From Bacteroidales bacterium (GTDB lineage: Bacteria; Bacteroidota; Bacteroidia; Bacteroidales; 4484-276), in the NCBI GenBank assembly GCA_018400545.1, contig JAGYLT010000148.1, forward strand, positions 1-6,149: a DNA stretch of 6,149 nucleotides, read 5' to 3'. The position numbers and the translations under genes are program-made. A model generated the notes under the pieces. It ran no database searches. It was not told where the DNA came from and saw only the letters and a program-made list of their open reading frames with translations. This document shows, piece after piece, positions 1 to 5,753 of the stretch; within the stretch, counting starts at the first letter, position 1; every line of letters starts with the position of its first letter.

Positions 1-16
1 AAATTTTCGTTTTCAT
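1..16 (-). CDS. Possible start of a downstream gene, cut by the window edge
   Basis: An ATG at 16-14 on the minus strand opens a frame reading M-K-T-K-I before the window ends. It lies 122 bases after the lepB stop and on the same strand. In many Bacteroidetes the gene after lepB encodes a WbqC-family protein, and a short Met-Lys start would fit, but five residues cannot identify a family. No Shine-Dalgarno sequence is visible, which is usual in this phylum. Existence and identity both remain uncertain. Confidence 0.3.
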
Positions 17-52
17 AATTACAAGTTTTACGATTATTTATTCTATTTGATT

Positions 53-120
53 TGAAGCCCCTGACCAATTTTATAACGATTGAGCCAGTTGACCCTTATA
101 TCCGTCAGATGTTGGCTTCA
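53..120 (-). repeat. Nested imperfect inverted repeat downstream of lepB
   Basis: Three pairs of complementary arms are nested here: TGAAGCC (53-59) with GGCTTCA (114-120), CTGAC (61-65) with GTCAG (104-108), and TATAA (72-76) with TTATA (96-100), around a 19-base loop. In the minus-strand transcript this would form a long, interrupted hairpin starting about 18 bases after the lepB stop codon. No U-run follows it, so it is not a standard intrinsic terminator. It could be a 3' stabilising or processing structure, a small palindromic repeat, or chance. The pairing is seen directly; any function is inference. Confidence 0.4.
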
Positions 121-138
121 GATATTTCACTATATTGT

Positions 139-1701
139 CTAATGAACCACTCTGAGACTCTTACCCCAGCGGATTTTCCCATCCCCAAGCGCGTGTTTAT
201 CATCGAGCGACAGCCAAACGAAAACGGCTTTCCCGACGATATGATCATGCGGAACAAATCCCCAGAACCTTGAGTCGGCGGAATTATCCCTGTTGTCGCC
301 CATCATCCAGTAATAATCCTGTTTAAAGGTATAGGTGGTTGCTTCCTCTCCATTGATGAGAAACTTTCCGTTTCGTTCGATCAGTTCATTATTTTCATAG
401 GTATCGATAATCTTCCGGTAAAGAGAAATGCTTGCCGGATTGAGTTCGACGGTTTGGCCGGCTCGTGGAATTTTTAAAGGACCAAAATTATCCTGATTCC
501 ACGGATAGTGTTCAACGTCATGTGGGAAAATGTTTGGGTCAGGATTTTCCTTGCTTATTATTTTGGGCTGAACACTAACAATTCTTGGATTCCTTTTCAT
601 CATTTCAGCTTTCTCTCTGGATGCCAGAATCTTATACATATTGGGCCTGTTTTGAACGGATTCTACCTCGGTATTTCTAAGATCAAAAGCCTTGATTAAA
701 TCTTTTATAGCCAGCAAAGAGCGATCTTTTAAGGTAACGTAGTAGGCCCACTGCATTTCGGGAGGATTAAAGGCTTCTTCACCATCTATATACACCTGCT
801 TATCAACGATTTGTATTTCATCGCCAGGCATTGCCATACATCTTTTGATGTAGTTCTCACGTTTGTCAACCGGTCGGGCCACCACGTCAAAACGATCCCA
901 AATCTCATTTCTTCCCATTCCCGGCCTGTAGCGATCCCCGAGCCTGCGCTTAAGATTTTCCTCATTCTGCCTGACTATACCGTAATAATCCTGGTTTTGA
1001 ATTTCAAGGATCACCGTATCACCACTCGGATAGTTAAAAACCACCGCATCATACCGGTCAACCTCGCCAAAACCGGGAAAACGATAATAGGGTAATTTGA
1101 TCCACTCCACGTAACTTTTGGCGTAATCGGTTAGAGGTAAAGTGTGATGAACAAAAGGAAAGGCTATCGGGGTATTTGGAACTTTAGGGCCATAGGCCAT
1201 TTTACTCACAAACAAAAAGTCGCCCACCAGCAGGGAGTTTTCCATGGATGATGTGGGGATGGTATAGGCTTCAAAAATAAAAGTCCGGATGATGGTGGCA
1301 GCTACCACAGCAAATATGATGGCATCCACCCATTCGCGAAGTGCACTTTTTTTAATTTTGGGCCTGTCAACGGGTGGAAGGTATCTTTCTTTTTCGCTGG
1401 TTCCGAGATATATCAGATAAACATAGGGAAATAAAACCGCAAGTGCCTGTTCGCCCAAACCATATTTTCCAAACGACTTGGCCGTTTCCACAATCATGAG
1501 AAAAACCATAAATATATTGATGAATGGAACAAAAAGGATTAAAAACCACCAGAACGGCTTGCTGTTTAATTTGTTCCATTCCCAGTAGTTCAGCATGGGA
1601 ATAACTGCTTTAAATGCCGGGATGCCTGCCTTTTTGAATATTGGAATCAGAAATACCGGGAAAAACAGGAAAATAATGATGAGAACTGTTAATGTGTCCA
1701 T
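139..1701 (-). CDS. lepB: Signal peptidase I with N-terminal DUF5684-like membrane domain
   Basis: This is type I signal peptidase (family S26), the membrane protease that removes signal peptides from exported proteins on the outer face of the inner membrane. The conserved boxes are clear: PTSSMENSLLVGD (149-161) with the nucleophile Ser152, YIKRCMAMPGD (284-294) with the general base Lys286, and GDNRDNSADSR (468-478). At 520 residues it is much longer than the 324-residue E. coli enzyme. About 133 residues separate the Ser and Lys (about 55 in E. coli) and about 180 lie between the Lys and the GDNRDNS box. Residues 1-105 form a hydrophobic region with segments near 3-22, 50-71 and 86-100 and a KAGIPAFKAVIP motif, resembling DUF5684. 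The usual anchor is at about 125-145. This fused, enlarged form is familiar in Bacteroidetes. No ribosome site stands out; the ATG begins directly before the first membrane segment. It is probably co-transcribed with dapB, 67 bases upstream. Confidence 0.95.
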   Translation of the reverse strand: MDTLTVLIIIFLFFPVFLIPIFKKAGIPAFKAVIPMLNYWEWNKLNSKPFWWFLILFVPFINIFMVFLMIVETAKSFGKYGLGEQALAVLFPYVYLIYLGTSEKERYLPPVDRPKIKKSALREWVDAIIFAVVAATIIRTFIFEAYTIPTSSMENSLLVGDFLFVSKMAYGPKVPNTPIAFPFVHHTLPLTDYAKSYVEWIKLPYYRFPGFGEVDRYDAVVFNYPSGDTVILEIQNQDYYGIVRQNEENLKRRLGDRYRPGMGRNEIWDRFDVVARPVDKRENYIKRCMAMPGDEIQIVDKQVYIDGEEAFNPPEMQWAYYVTLKDRSLLAIKDLIKAFDLRNTEVESVQNRPNMYKILASREKAEMMKRNPRIVSVQPKIISKENPDPNIFPHDVEHYPWNQDNFGPLKIPRAGQTVELNPASISLYRKIIDTYENNELIERNGKFLINGEEATTYTFKQDYYWMMGDNRDNSADSRFWGFVPHDHIVGKAVFVWLSLDDKHALGDGKIRWGKSLRVVH

Positions 1702-1768
1702 GCTTTGTTTATTAGATTTTTGAAACGGTAAAGGCTTGTAAGCGTTGCTGTAGATTTGTTAATTAATG

Positions 1769-2500
1769 TTAATGATTATCAAGAATTTCAGCCAGCAGGT
1801 CATCCATGGTAAAAACACCTTTCTTTCCGACTAACCATTCGGCGGCTGTAACGGCTCCACGTGCAAAGCCAGCCCTGCTTTTTGCGGTGTGCTTAATTTC
1901 GATGGTATCTTCTTCCGACTCGTAGCGAATAATGTGGGTTCCCGCAACATCTTCTAACCTGTGTGAGATAACAGGAATTTCACCATTAACGGCATTTTGG
2001 CCTGACGACCAGTTGGTTTTTCTATCCAGTTCATTTACCAGATCATTGGCCAGTTGAATTGCCGTTCCGCTGGGCTTATCCAGTTTTTTAATGTGATGGG
2101 TTTCTTCAATGGCCGGTTCGTACTGCCCGAAACCATTCATCATGGCGGCAAGCCTGCGATTGAGATGAAACAAAATGTTGACTCCAAAACTAAAATTTGA
2201 AGCCACAAACAGGGCTTTGCCTCCGGACAAGCAACGAGATTTTACGTTGGGAAAATCTTTTTCCCAGGCAGTTGTACCCGTAACTACCGGCAAATTCAAA
2301 TCAAAACACTTCAGCACATTCGAAACCACCGTGGATGGCATGGAAAACTCAATGACCACATCAGCCTGTTTGATTTCAACGGCCTGCTCCTCCCAGTCCT
2401 TTTCAGCATCGATACGGGCAACAATCTGATGGCCTTTCTCCAGTGCGGCCTTTTCTACTGCCCTTCCCATTCTTCCATAACCTGCAATTGCAATCTTCAT
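1769..2500 (-). CDS. dapB: 4-hydroxy-tetrahydrodipicolinate reductase
   Basis: DapB is the cytosolic enzyme that reduces the dehydrated 4-hydroxy-tetrahydrodipicolinate intermediate with NAD(P)H, giving tetrahydrodipicolinate on the way to diaminopimelate (peptidoglycan) and lysine. The N-terminal Rossmann fold has GYGRMG at 7-12 and an acidic Asp31 at the end of the second strand, where the adenosine ribose normally binds. VTGTT (73-77) and ASNFSFGVN (100-108) match the family. The signature ETHHIKKLDKPSGTA (133-147) carries His135, His136 and Lys139, equivalent to E. coli His159, His160 and Lys163. The C-terminal AGFARGAVTAAEWL (210-223) is also typical. The length of 243 residues is shorter than E. 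coli (273) but normal for this phylum. The start is only 5 bases after the DUF5683 stop, which indicates co-transcription and perhaps coupled translation. The frame is intact. Confidence 0.96.
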   Translation of the reverse strand: MKIAIAGYGRMGRAVEKAALEKGHQIVARIDAEKDWEEQAVEIKQADVVIEFSMPSTVVSNVLKCFDLNLPVVTGTTAWEKDFPNVKSRCLSGGKALFVASNFSFGVNILFHLNRRLAAMMNGFGQYEPAIEETHHIKKLDKPSGTAIQLANDLVNELDRKTNWSSGQNAVNGEIPVISHRLEDVAGTHIIRYESEEDTIEIKHTAKSRAGFARGAVTAAEWLVGKKGVFTMDDLLAEILDNH

Positions 2501-2505
2501 ACTGT

Positions 2506-3144
2506 TCAGAATTTCATACGTAATGTCAACCCGAACGAGGGTTCCGGTAAAAATATGTTTTGGCTGCGGATCGGATCGAACCTGAGGCTCAAGTCATCAC
2601 CCATGTCAAAATCATACAGGTTGGCATCCACACTTGCATCTACGATATTTAAAATGTAAAGCAATCCCGTAAGGATATAATTCAATTCAAGGTTTCGCCG
2701 GTAATAATTTCTCCCCTCCTGCAATTGGGTGAGATTGGCATTGTATTTTACCACATATTCGTTGTTTTCAAAATTCGTACTGTCGCCGGTTGCAACAATG
2801 TTGTAGGCATCTCTGAACTTTCGATATTCCTTACCATTAAAATTGATGAAATAAATCAGGGTACCAAAGCCTGCATAAATGATGGGAATCTTCCAGTATT
2901 TTTTGTTGTATGCCTGGCCAAGACCGGGAAGTACAGCTGAGTAAATGGTGGCTTTTTTTGCCGAATGGTATTCCTGGGTGTTGCTCACTGTATTAACGCT
3001 GGTTTCAGGCTCCTCCTGGGCAAAAATTCGTTGATTCCCAATAAACAGGAATAAAGCGGTAATCGATATTAAAACCTTGAAGCAGAACAGATTTACCGGT
3101 GATGATCCGGAGAATTTTTCTATTGAATTTTTTGTTTTCAGCAT
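2506..3144 (-). CDS. DUF5683 family exported or membrane protein of unknown function
   Basis: I recognise this as a DUF5683 protein, a family largely confined to Bacteroidetes and without an assigned function. The N-terminus looks like a signal peptide: a basic, unusually long stretch (1-23), a hydrophobic core (about 24-36) and a possible cleavage site after the FA of RIFAQEEP (39-46). The most conserved part is AVLPGLGQAYNKKYWKIP (70-87), followed by a hydrophobic segment (about 88-101) and the polar GKEYRKFRDAYN (104-115). A second hydrophobic segment spans about 155-168, followed by DASVDANLYDFD (169-180) and a C-terminus ending in LRMKF. It may therefore span the inner membrane twice, or sit in the envelope with its ends outside. 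It starts 30 bases after parB and ends 5 bases before dapB, so it is embedded in the operon. An envelope-related role is inference from signal peptide and context only. Confidence 0.85.
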   Translation of the reverse strand: MLKTKNSIEKFSGSSPVNLFCFKVLISITALFLFIGNQRIFAQEEPETSVNTVSNTQEYHSAKKATIYSAVLPGLGQAYNKKYWKIPIIYAGFGTLIYFINFNGKEYRKFRDAYNIVATGDSTNFENNEYVVKYNANLTQLQEGRNYYRRNLELNYILTGLLYILNIVDASVDANLYDFDMGDDLSLRFDPIRSQNIFLPEPSFGLTLRMKF

Positions 3145-3174
3145 TCAAGAGCTACAAACTATTTTCGGGGCATT

Positions 3175-4056
3175 TTATTTTTTAATCTGTGCTAAAATCC
3201 GCTCCATCTCCTCTTCGGAACCGAATTTAAAAACGATACTACCACTTCCACGGTTGTTTCTTTTAATCTCAACCTTTGCGCTAAAATCATCGCTGAGATT
3301 TTTGGACATTTCCCTGTACTTTTCAGGAAGCTGGTATTTTCTTACGCCTCCACTTTTATTAATTTTCTTCACCTCTTTTTCGATGGCCCGTACCGACATC
3401 CCCTCTTCGGTGATTTGCTTCAGTAGTCTGATTTGTTCTTCTCGGTCATCAATATTAATGAAGTTCCGGGCCTGGCTCATGGATATCTTGCTTTCGCGGA
3501 TGGCCAGTTGCAGCTCAGCAGGAAGCTTCAGCAACCGCAGATAGTTTGTTATGGTGGAGCGCTTTTTGCCAACCCGTTTACTGAGTTCTTCCTGGGTGAG
3601 TTCGCATTCTTCAATCAGCCGCTGATAGCTGATGGAGATTTCGATGGCATTCAGGTCTTCGCGGTGGGTATTTTCGATGAGTGCCAGCTCAAGCATTTGT
3701 TCATCGTTGGCCACGCGAATAAAACAGGGAACTGCTTTCAGCCCCACCATTTTTGCTGCACGCAACCGCCTCTCACCCGAAATAATCTGGTATTTATCAT
3801 AGCCCAGCTTACGAACCGTTAACGGCTGAATTATTCCCTGCTCCGAAATGGAATCGGCAAGCTCATTCAGTGCTTCGTCATGAAAATCGCTACGCGGCTG
3901 GAATGGATTGGCTTCAATTTTTTCTACTTCGATTTCTGCAGTTGCGCCCACCACATAATTTCCGGAGATATCCTTTGAGGTAATATCCGTGTCCGGGCTT
4001 TGCAAAATCGCCTCTAGCCCTCTACCCAGTGCACCTTTCTTATTTTTGTTTTTCAT
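3175..4056 (-). CDS. parB: Chromosome partitioning protein ParB/Spo0J
   Basis: ParB binds parS sites near the replication origin, spreads on DNA as a CTP-dependent clamp, loads SMC and stimulates the ParA ATPase. Domains follow the family order: a ParA-contacting N-terminus with ALGRGLEAIL (9-18), the ParB/Srx-like CTP-binding domain with NPFQPR (50-55), GERRLRAA (94-101) and ENTHREDLN (128-136), a helix-turn-helix region for parS recognition (about 153-178, TQEELSKRVGKKRSTITNYL), then a linker and a C-terminal dimerisation domain (about 240-293). The length of 293 residues is usual for a chromosomal ParB. His131 sits where most relatives have Gln in the EN-x-Q-R motif. The start codon lies inside the end of parA (17-base overlap), so the two are translated from one message and probably coupled. 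No canonical parS is visible nearby. Confidence 0.95.
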   Translation of the reverse strand: MKNKNKKGALGRGLEAILQSPDTDITSKDISGNYVVGATAEIEVEKIEANPFQPRSDFHDEALNELADSISEQGIIQPLTVRKLGYDKYQIISGERRLRAAKMVGLKAVPCFIRVANDEQMLELALIENTHREDLNAIEISISYQRLIEECELTQEELSKRVGKKRSTITNYLRLLKLPAELQLAIRESKISMSQARNFINIDDREEQIRLLKQITEEGMSVRAIEKEVKKINKSGGVRKYQLPEKYREMSKNLSDDFSAKVEIKRNNRGSGSIVFKFGSEEEMERILAQIKK

Positions 4057-4861
4057 CTAAAAAATCAATTTCATAATCAGAACTTTCCATCTTCGTCATG
4101 TTGTTGTTTTGAAGAATTTCCCTGGCCAGGTTCAGATAATTTATTGCGCCGGTGGATTGTGCATCATGCATTATGATGGTTTCTCCAAAGCTCGGCGCTT
4201 CACCCAATTTGGTATTCCTGTTGATAATGGTATCGAAAACCATTTGCTGGAAATGGGTACGAACTTCCTCAACCACTTGCTTGGCCAGCCGGAGACGGGT
4301 GTCGTACATGGTGAGCAGAATGCCCTCAATATCCAGATTGTTGTTCAACCTTGATTGTACAATTTTAATGGTGTTCAGTAGCTTACCCAGGCCTTCAAGC
4401 GCAAAATATTCGCACTGCACAGGAACAATAACAGAGTCGCTGGCAGTGAGTGCATTAACCGTTACAAGCCCAAGCGAAGGCGAACAGTCGATGATGACAA
4501 AATCGTAATTGTCTCTGATTTTTCCCACTACTTTTCGCATCATATGCTCCCGGTTCGGAACATTTATCATTTCTATTTCTGCACCAACCAGATCGATGTG
4601 TGCTGGAATTATGGAAAGGTTAGGGGTGTTCGATTCGATAATCGTCTTCTCCGGATCCACATCATCGATGATGCATTCGTAAATGCTGGTCTGGACATTA
4701 CGCGGATCGTACCCAATTCCGGAGGTAGCATTGGCCTGAGGGTCAGCATCAATGATCAGTGTTTTGTATTCAAGCACTGCAAGGGCCGCGCCCAGGTTAA
4801 TGGCTGTAGTGGTTTTTCCAACACCACCTTTTTGATTTGCTATTGAAATGACTTTTCCCAT
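4040..4861 (-). CDS. parA: Chromosome partitioning ATPase ParA/Soj
   Basis: ParA is a deviant Walker ATPase that binds DNA non-specifically as an ATP dimer and, with ParB, moves the origin regions apart. The N-terminal P-loop is KGGVGKTT (11-18), with the signature lysine Lys11 and the P-loop lysine Lys16. The Walker A' segment is IIDADPQANAT (36-46), with Asp40 at the position of the catalytic aspartate, and Walker B is FVIIDCSPSLG (121-131) with Asp125. There is no N-terminal helix-turn-helix, so this is the small chromosomal Soj type rather than a plasmid ParA with its own operator-binding domain. At 273 residues it is slightly longer than typical Soj because of a polar, acidic tail (about 252-273), whose coding sequence overlaps the parB start. 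A -7 promoter motif lies just upstream, making this the likely first gene of the operon. Confidence 0.96.
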   Translation of the reverse strand: MGKVISIANQKGGVGKTTTAINLGAALAVLEYKTLIIDADPQANATSGIGYDPRNVQTSIYECIIDDVDPEKTIIESNTPNLSIIPAHIDLVGAEIEMINVPNREHMMRKVVGKIRDNYDFVIIDCSPSLGLVTVNALTASDSVIVPVQCEYFALEGLGKLLNTIKIVQSRLNNNLDIEGILLTMYDTRLRLAKQVVEEVRTHFQQMVFDTIINRNTKLGEAPSFGETIIMHDAQSTGAINYLNLAREILQNNNMTKMESSDYEIDFLDEKQK

Positions 4862-4883
4862 GAAATTTTGATCAATTGGAGTG

Positions 4884-4891
4884 CAAAAGTA
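4884..4891 (-). promoter_or_regulatory. Bacteroidetes-type -7 element for the parA operon
   Basis: The minus strand reads TACTTTTG here, an exact match to the TAnnTTTG -7 element of the Bacteroidetes housekeeping sigma factor. Transcription would start near 4877, about 16 bases before the parA ATG. No TTG-like -33 element is seen at the expected distance, so the match rests on the -7 box and its placement. It would drive parA, parB, DUF5683, dapB and probably lepB. Confidence 0.55.
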
Positions 4892-4986
4892 AAACTTAAT
4901 CTGCGTTTGTGTTGGCAGAATTTAAAAAAGTAATCAACACGTTATAATGTCCTGAACCTTAATTTTTTTTTGACAAACCCTGAAAC

Positions 4987-5012
4987 AAAAAAAGCTGACC
5001 AAAGGCCAGCTT
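4987..5012 (-). terminator. Intrinsic terminator after the PUR/DUF3276 gene
   Basis: On the minus strand AAGCTGGCC, a TTT loop and GGTCAGCTT form a nine-pair stem with one G-U pair, running straight into a run of seven Ts. It lies 23 bases after the stop codon of the DUF3276 gene and about 95 bases before the parA promoter motif, so it separates the two transcription units. A further perfect 8-base inverted repeat (CTGAAACA at 4980-4987, TGTTTCAG at 5032-5039) encloses it and includes the upstream stop codon. Confidence 0.85.
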
Positions 5013-5035
5013 CCAATATTTTTTATTGTGATGTT

Positions 5036-5482
5036 TCAGAACTTGTCTTCATCTTTTTCTGAATCTTCCAATCCGCCAAAGTCAGTGCTGTCCTGATCAT
5101 CCGATGTCCCTGCAAGATCACTTTTTGTATCTTCGGTTTCATTCGAAAGTGAATCAGTTGAGGTTTCACCGAAATCAGATTTCTGTTCCTGCTCCTGATC
5201 CTTTTGCTGCTGCTCTGGTCCGGGATTGGCTTTTATGTAATCGATCACACCGGTGAGGCCATCTGCAAACTTTTCAAAATCTTCCTTGTAGAGAAACAAT
5301 TTGTGCTTCTCGTAAAAAAACTTCCCGGAATCGTTATTGAACCTTCGCTTACTTTCGGTGATGGTCAGGTATTTTTCCTTTGCCCTTGTTTCCTTTACAT
5401 CAAAGAAATAAGTTCTTTTCCCTGCTCTGACCACAATAGAATAAACTTCTTCTCTCCCTGGCTTGTTATCTGTCGCGTCCAT
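5036..5482 (-). CDS. PUR-alpha-like DNA/RNA-binding protein (DUF3276)
   Basis: This matches the bacterial PUR family (DUF3276), small proteins with a PUR-alpha-like fold that bind single-stranded DNA or RNA; the Borrelia relative is the best studied. The PUR domain fills about residues 9-86: VYSIVVRAGKRTYFFDVKET (13-32), LTITESKRRF (39-48) and FFYEKHKLFLYKEDFEKF (55-72) show the alternating strands and basic and aromatic residues of the family. From about residue 87 the protein becomes a low-complexity tail rich in Gln, Glu, Asp and Ser, ending in DEDKF, probably disordered. The total of 148 residues includes about 60 residues of tail. A weak AAAGAAG ribosome site lies 7 bases before the ATG. 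The gene appears monocistronic, with its own -7 motif and terminator. The cellular target is not known from sequence. Confidence 0.88.
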   Translation of the reverse strand: MDATDNKPGREEVYSIVVRAGKRTYFFDVKETRAKEKYLTITESKRRFNNDSGKFFYEKHKLFLYKEDFEKFADGLTGVIDYIKANPGPEQQQKDQEQEQKSDFGETSTDSLSNETEDTKSDLAGTSDDQDSTDFGGLEDSEKDEDKF

Positions 5483-5513
5483 TTTATAGCTTCTTTAATG
5501 AGTTTGACCAACG

Positions 5514-5521
5514 CAAAAGTA
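5514..5521 (-). promoter_or_regulatory. Bacteroidetes-type -7 element for the PUR/DUF3276 gene
   Basis: The minus strand reads TACTTTTG, again an exact TAnnTTTG match, identical to the one before parA. A start site near 5507 would give a leader of about 25 bases that contains the AAAGAAG ribosome site. The upstream stretch is very A+T rich with a TGTTT about 19-23 bases before the element, a poor fit to the -33 box. Confidence 0.55.
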
Positions 5522-5706
5522 TGTATTTATATTTTAAACATCTGTATTATACGCATTTTTTTTGACGAAAAACAGCATCATCAAAACTTTCAATTTTTCC
5601 ATTGTCTCAAAATAAATGGGTTAAGCATAATTGGTTTCCGACCTGAGTAAAATCCTGTTATTTGATGGTTTGAAAATGTTTATGGTATCCCTGGTGAAAA
5701 AATCAA

Positions 5707-5714
5707 TACTTTTG
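5707..5714 (+). promoter_or_regulatory. Bacteroidetes-type -7 element for nusB
   Basis: TACTTTTG on the plus strand matches TAnnTTTG exactly. It would start transcription near 5721, about 33 bases before the nusB ATG at 5754. That placement also argues against in-frame ATGs at 5676 and 5682 being the true nusB start, since they lie upstream of the predicted transcript. No good -33 element is seen at the standard distance. Confidence 0.5.
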
Positions 5715-5753
5715 TTGCCATCAAAATTTTACACTAACCTGTTCTTCAAATTT

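Noticed and set aside
52..273. Plus-strand 73-residue open frame at the left edge
   Set aside because: Most of it is antisense to the lepB C-terminus and it overlaps the inverted repeat; no family resemblance or promoter motif.
811..1095. Plus-strand 94-residue open frame within lepB
   Set aside because: It lies entirely opposite the conserved lepB catalytic region and has no recognisable features or promoter.
1858..1863. CACGTG core inside dapB as a parS site
   Set aside because: Only about 10 of 16 bases agree with the parS consensus and the flanks are not palindromic; a hexamer core in coding sequence is expected by chance.
3155..3161. Promoter-like TAGTTTG on the minus strand before the DUF5683 gene
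   Set aside because: The spacing inside the motif is one base instead of two, so it does not match TAnnTTTG; the gene is only 30 bases after parB and is better explained by readthrough.
3077..3544. Plus-strand 155-residue open frame across parB and DUF5683
   Set aside because: It is antisense to two well-supported genes; its hydrophobic, Ser-rich composition is the usual shadow of the reverse strand.
4868..4875. TTGATCAA palindrome between the parA -7 box and its ATG as an operator
   Set aside because: A single 8-base palindrome in A+T-rich leader DNA is too weak to call without conservation.
4939..4950. Near-perfect 12-base palindrome ACGTTATAATGT upstream of parA as an operator
   Set aside because: One mismatch, A+T rich, and about 50 bases upstream of the -7 box; no second copy or known ParA/ParB operator resemblance.
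5204..5650. Plus-strand 148-residue open frame opposite the PUR gene and into the intergenic region
   Set aside because: It is antisense to a clear family member, crosses that gene's promoter, and its translation resembles no protein I know.
5676..5753. 26-residue N-terminal extension of nusB from the ATG at 5676
   Set aside because: The frame is open, but family members start at the MLSRRHLRIK position and the -7 motif lies inside the extension.
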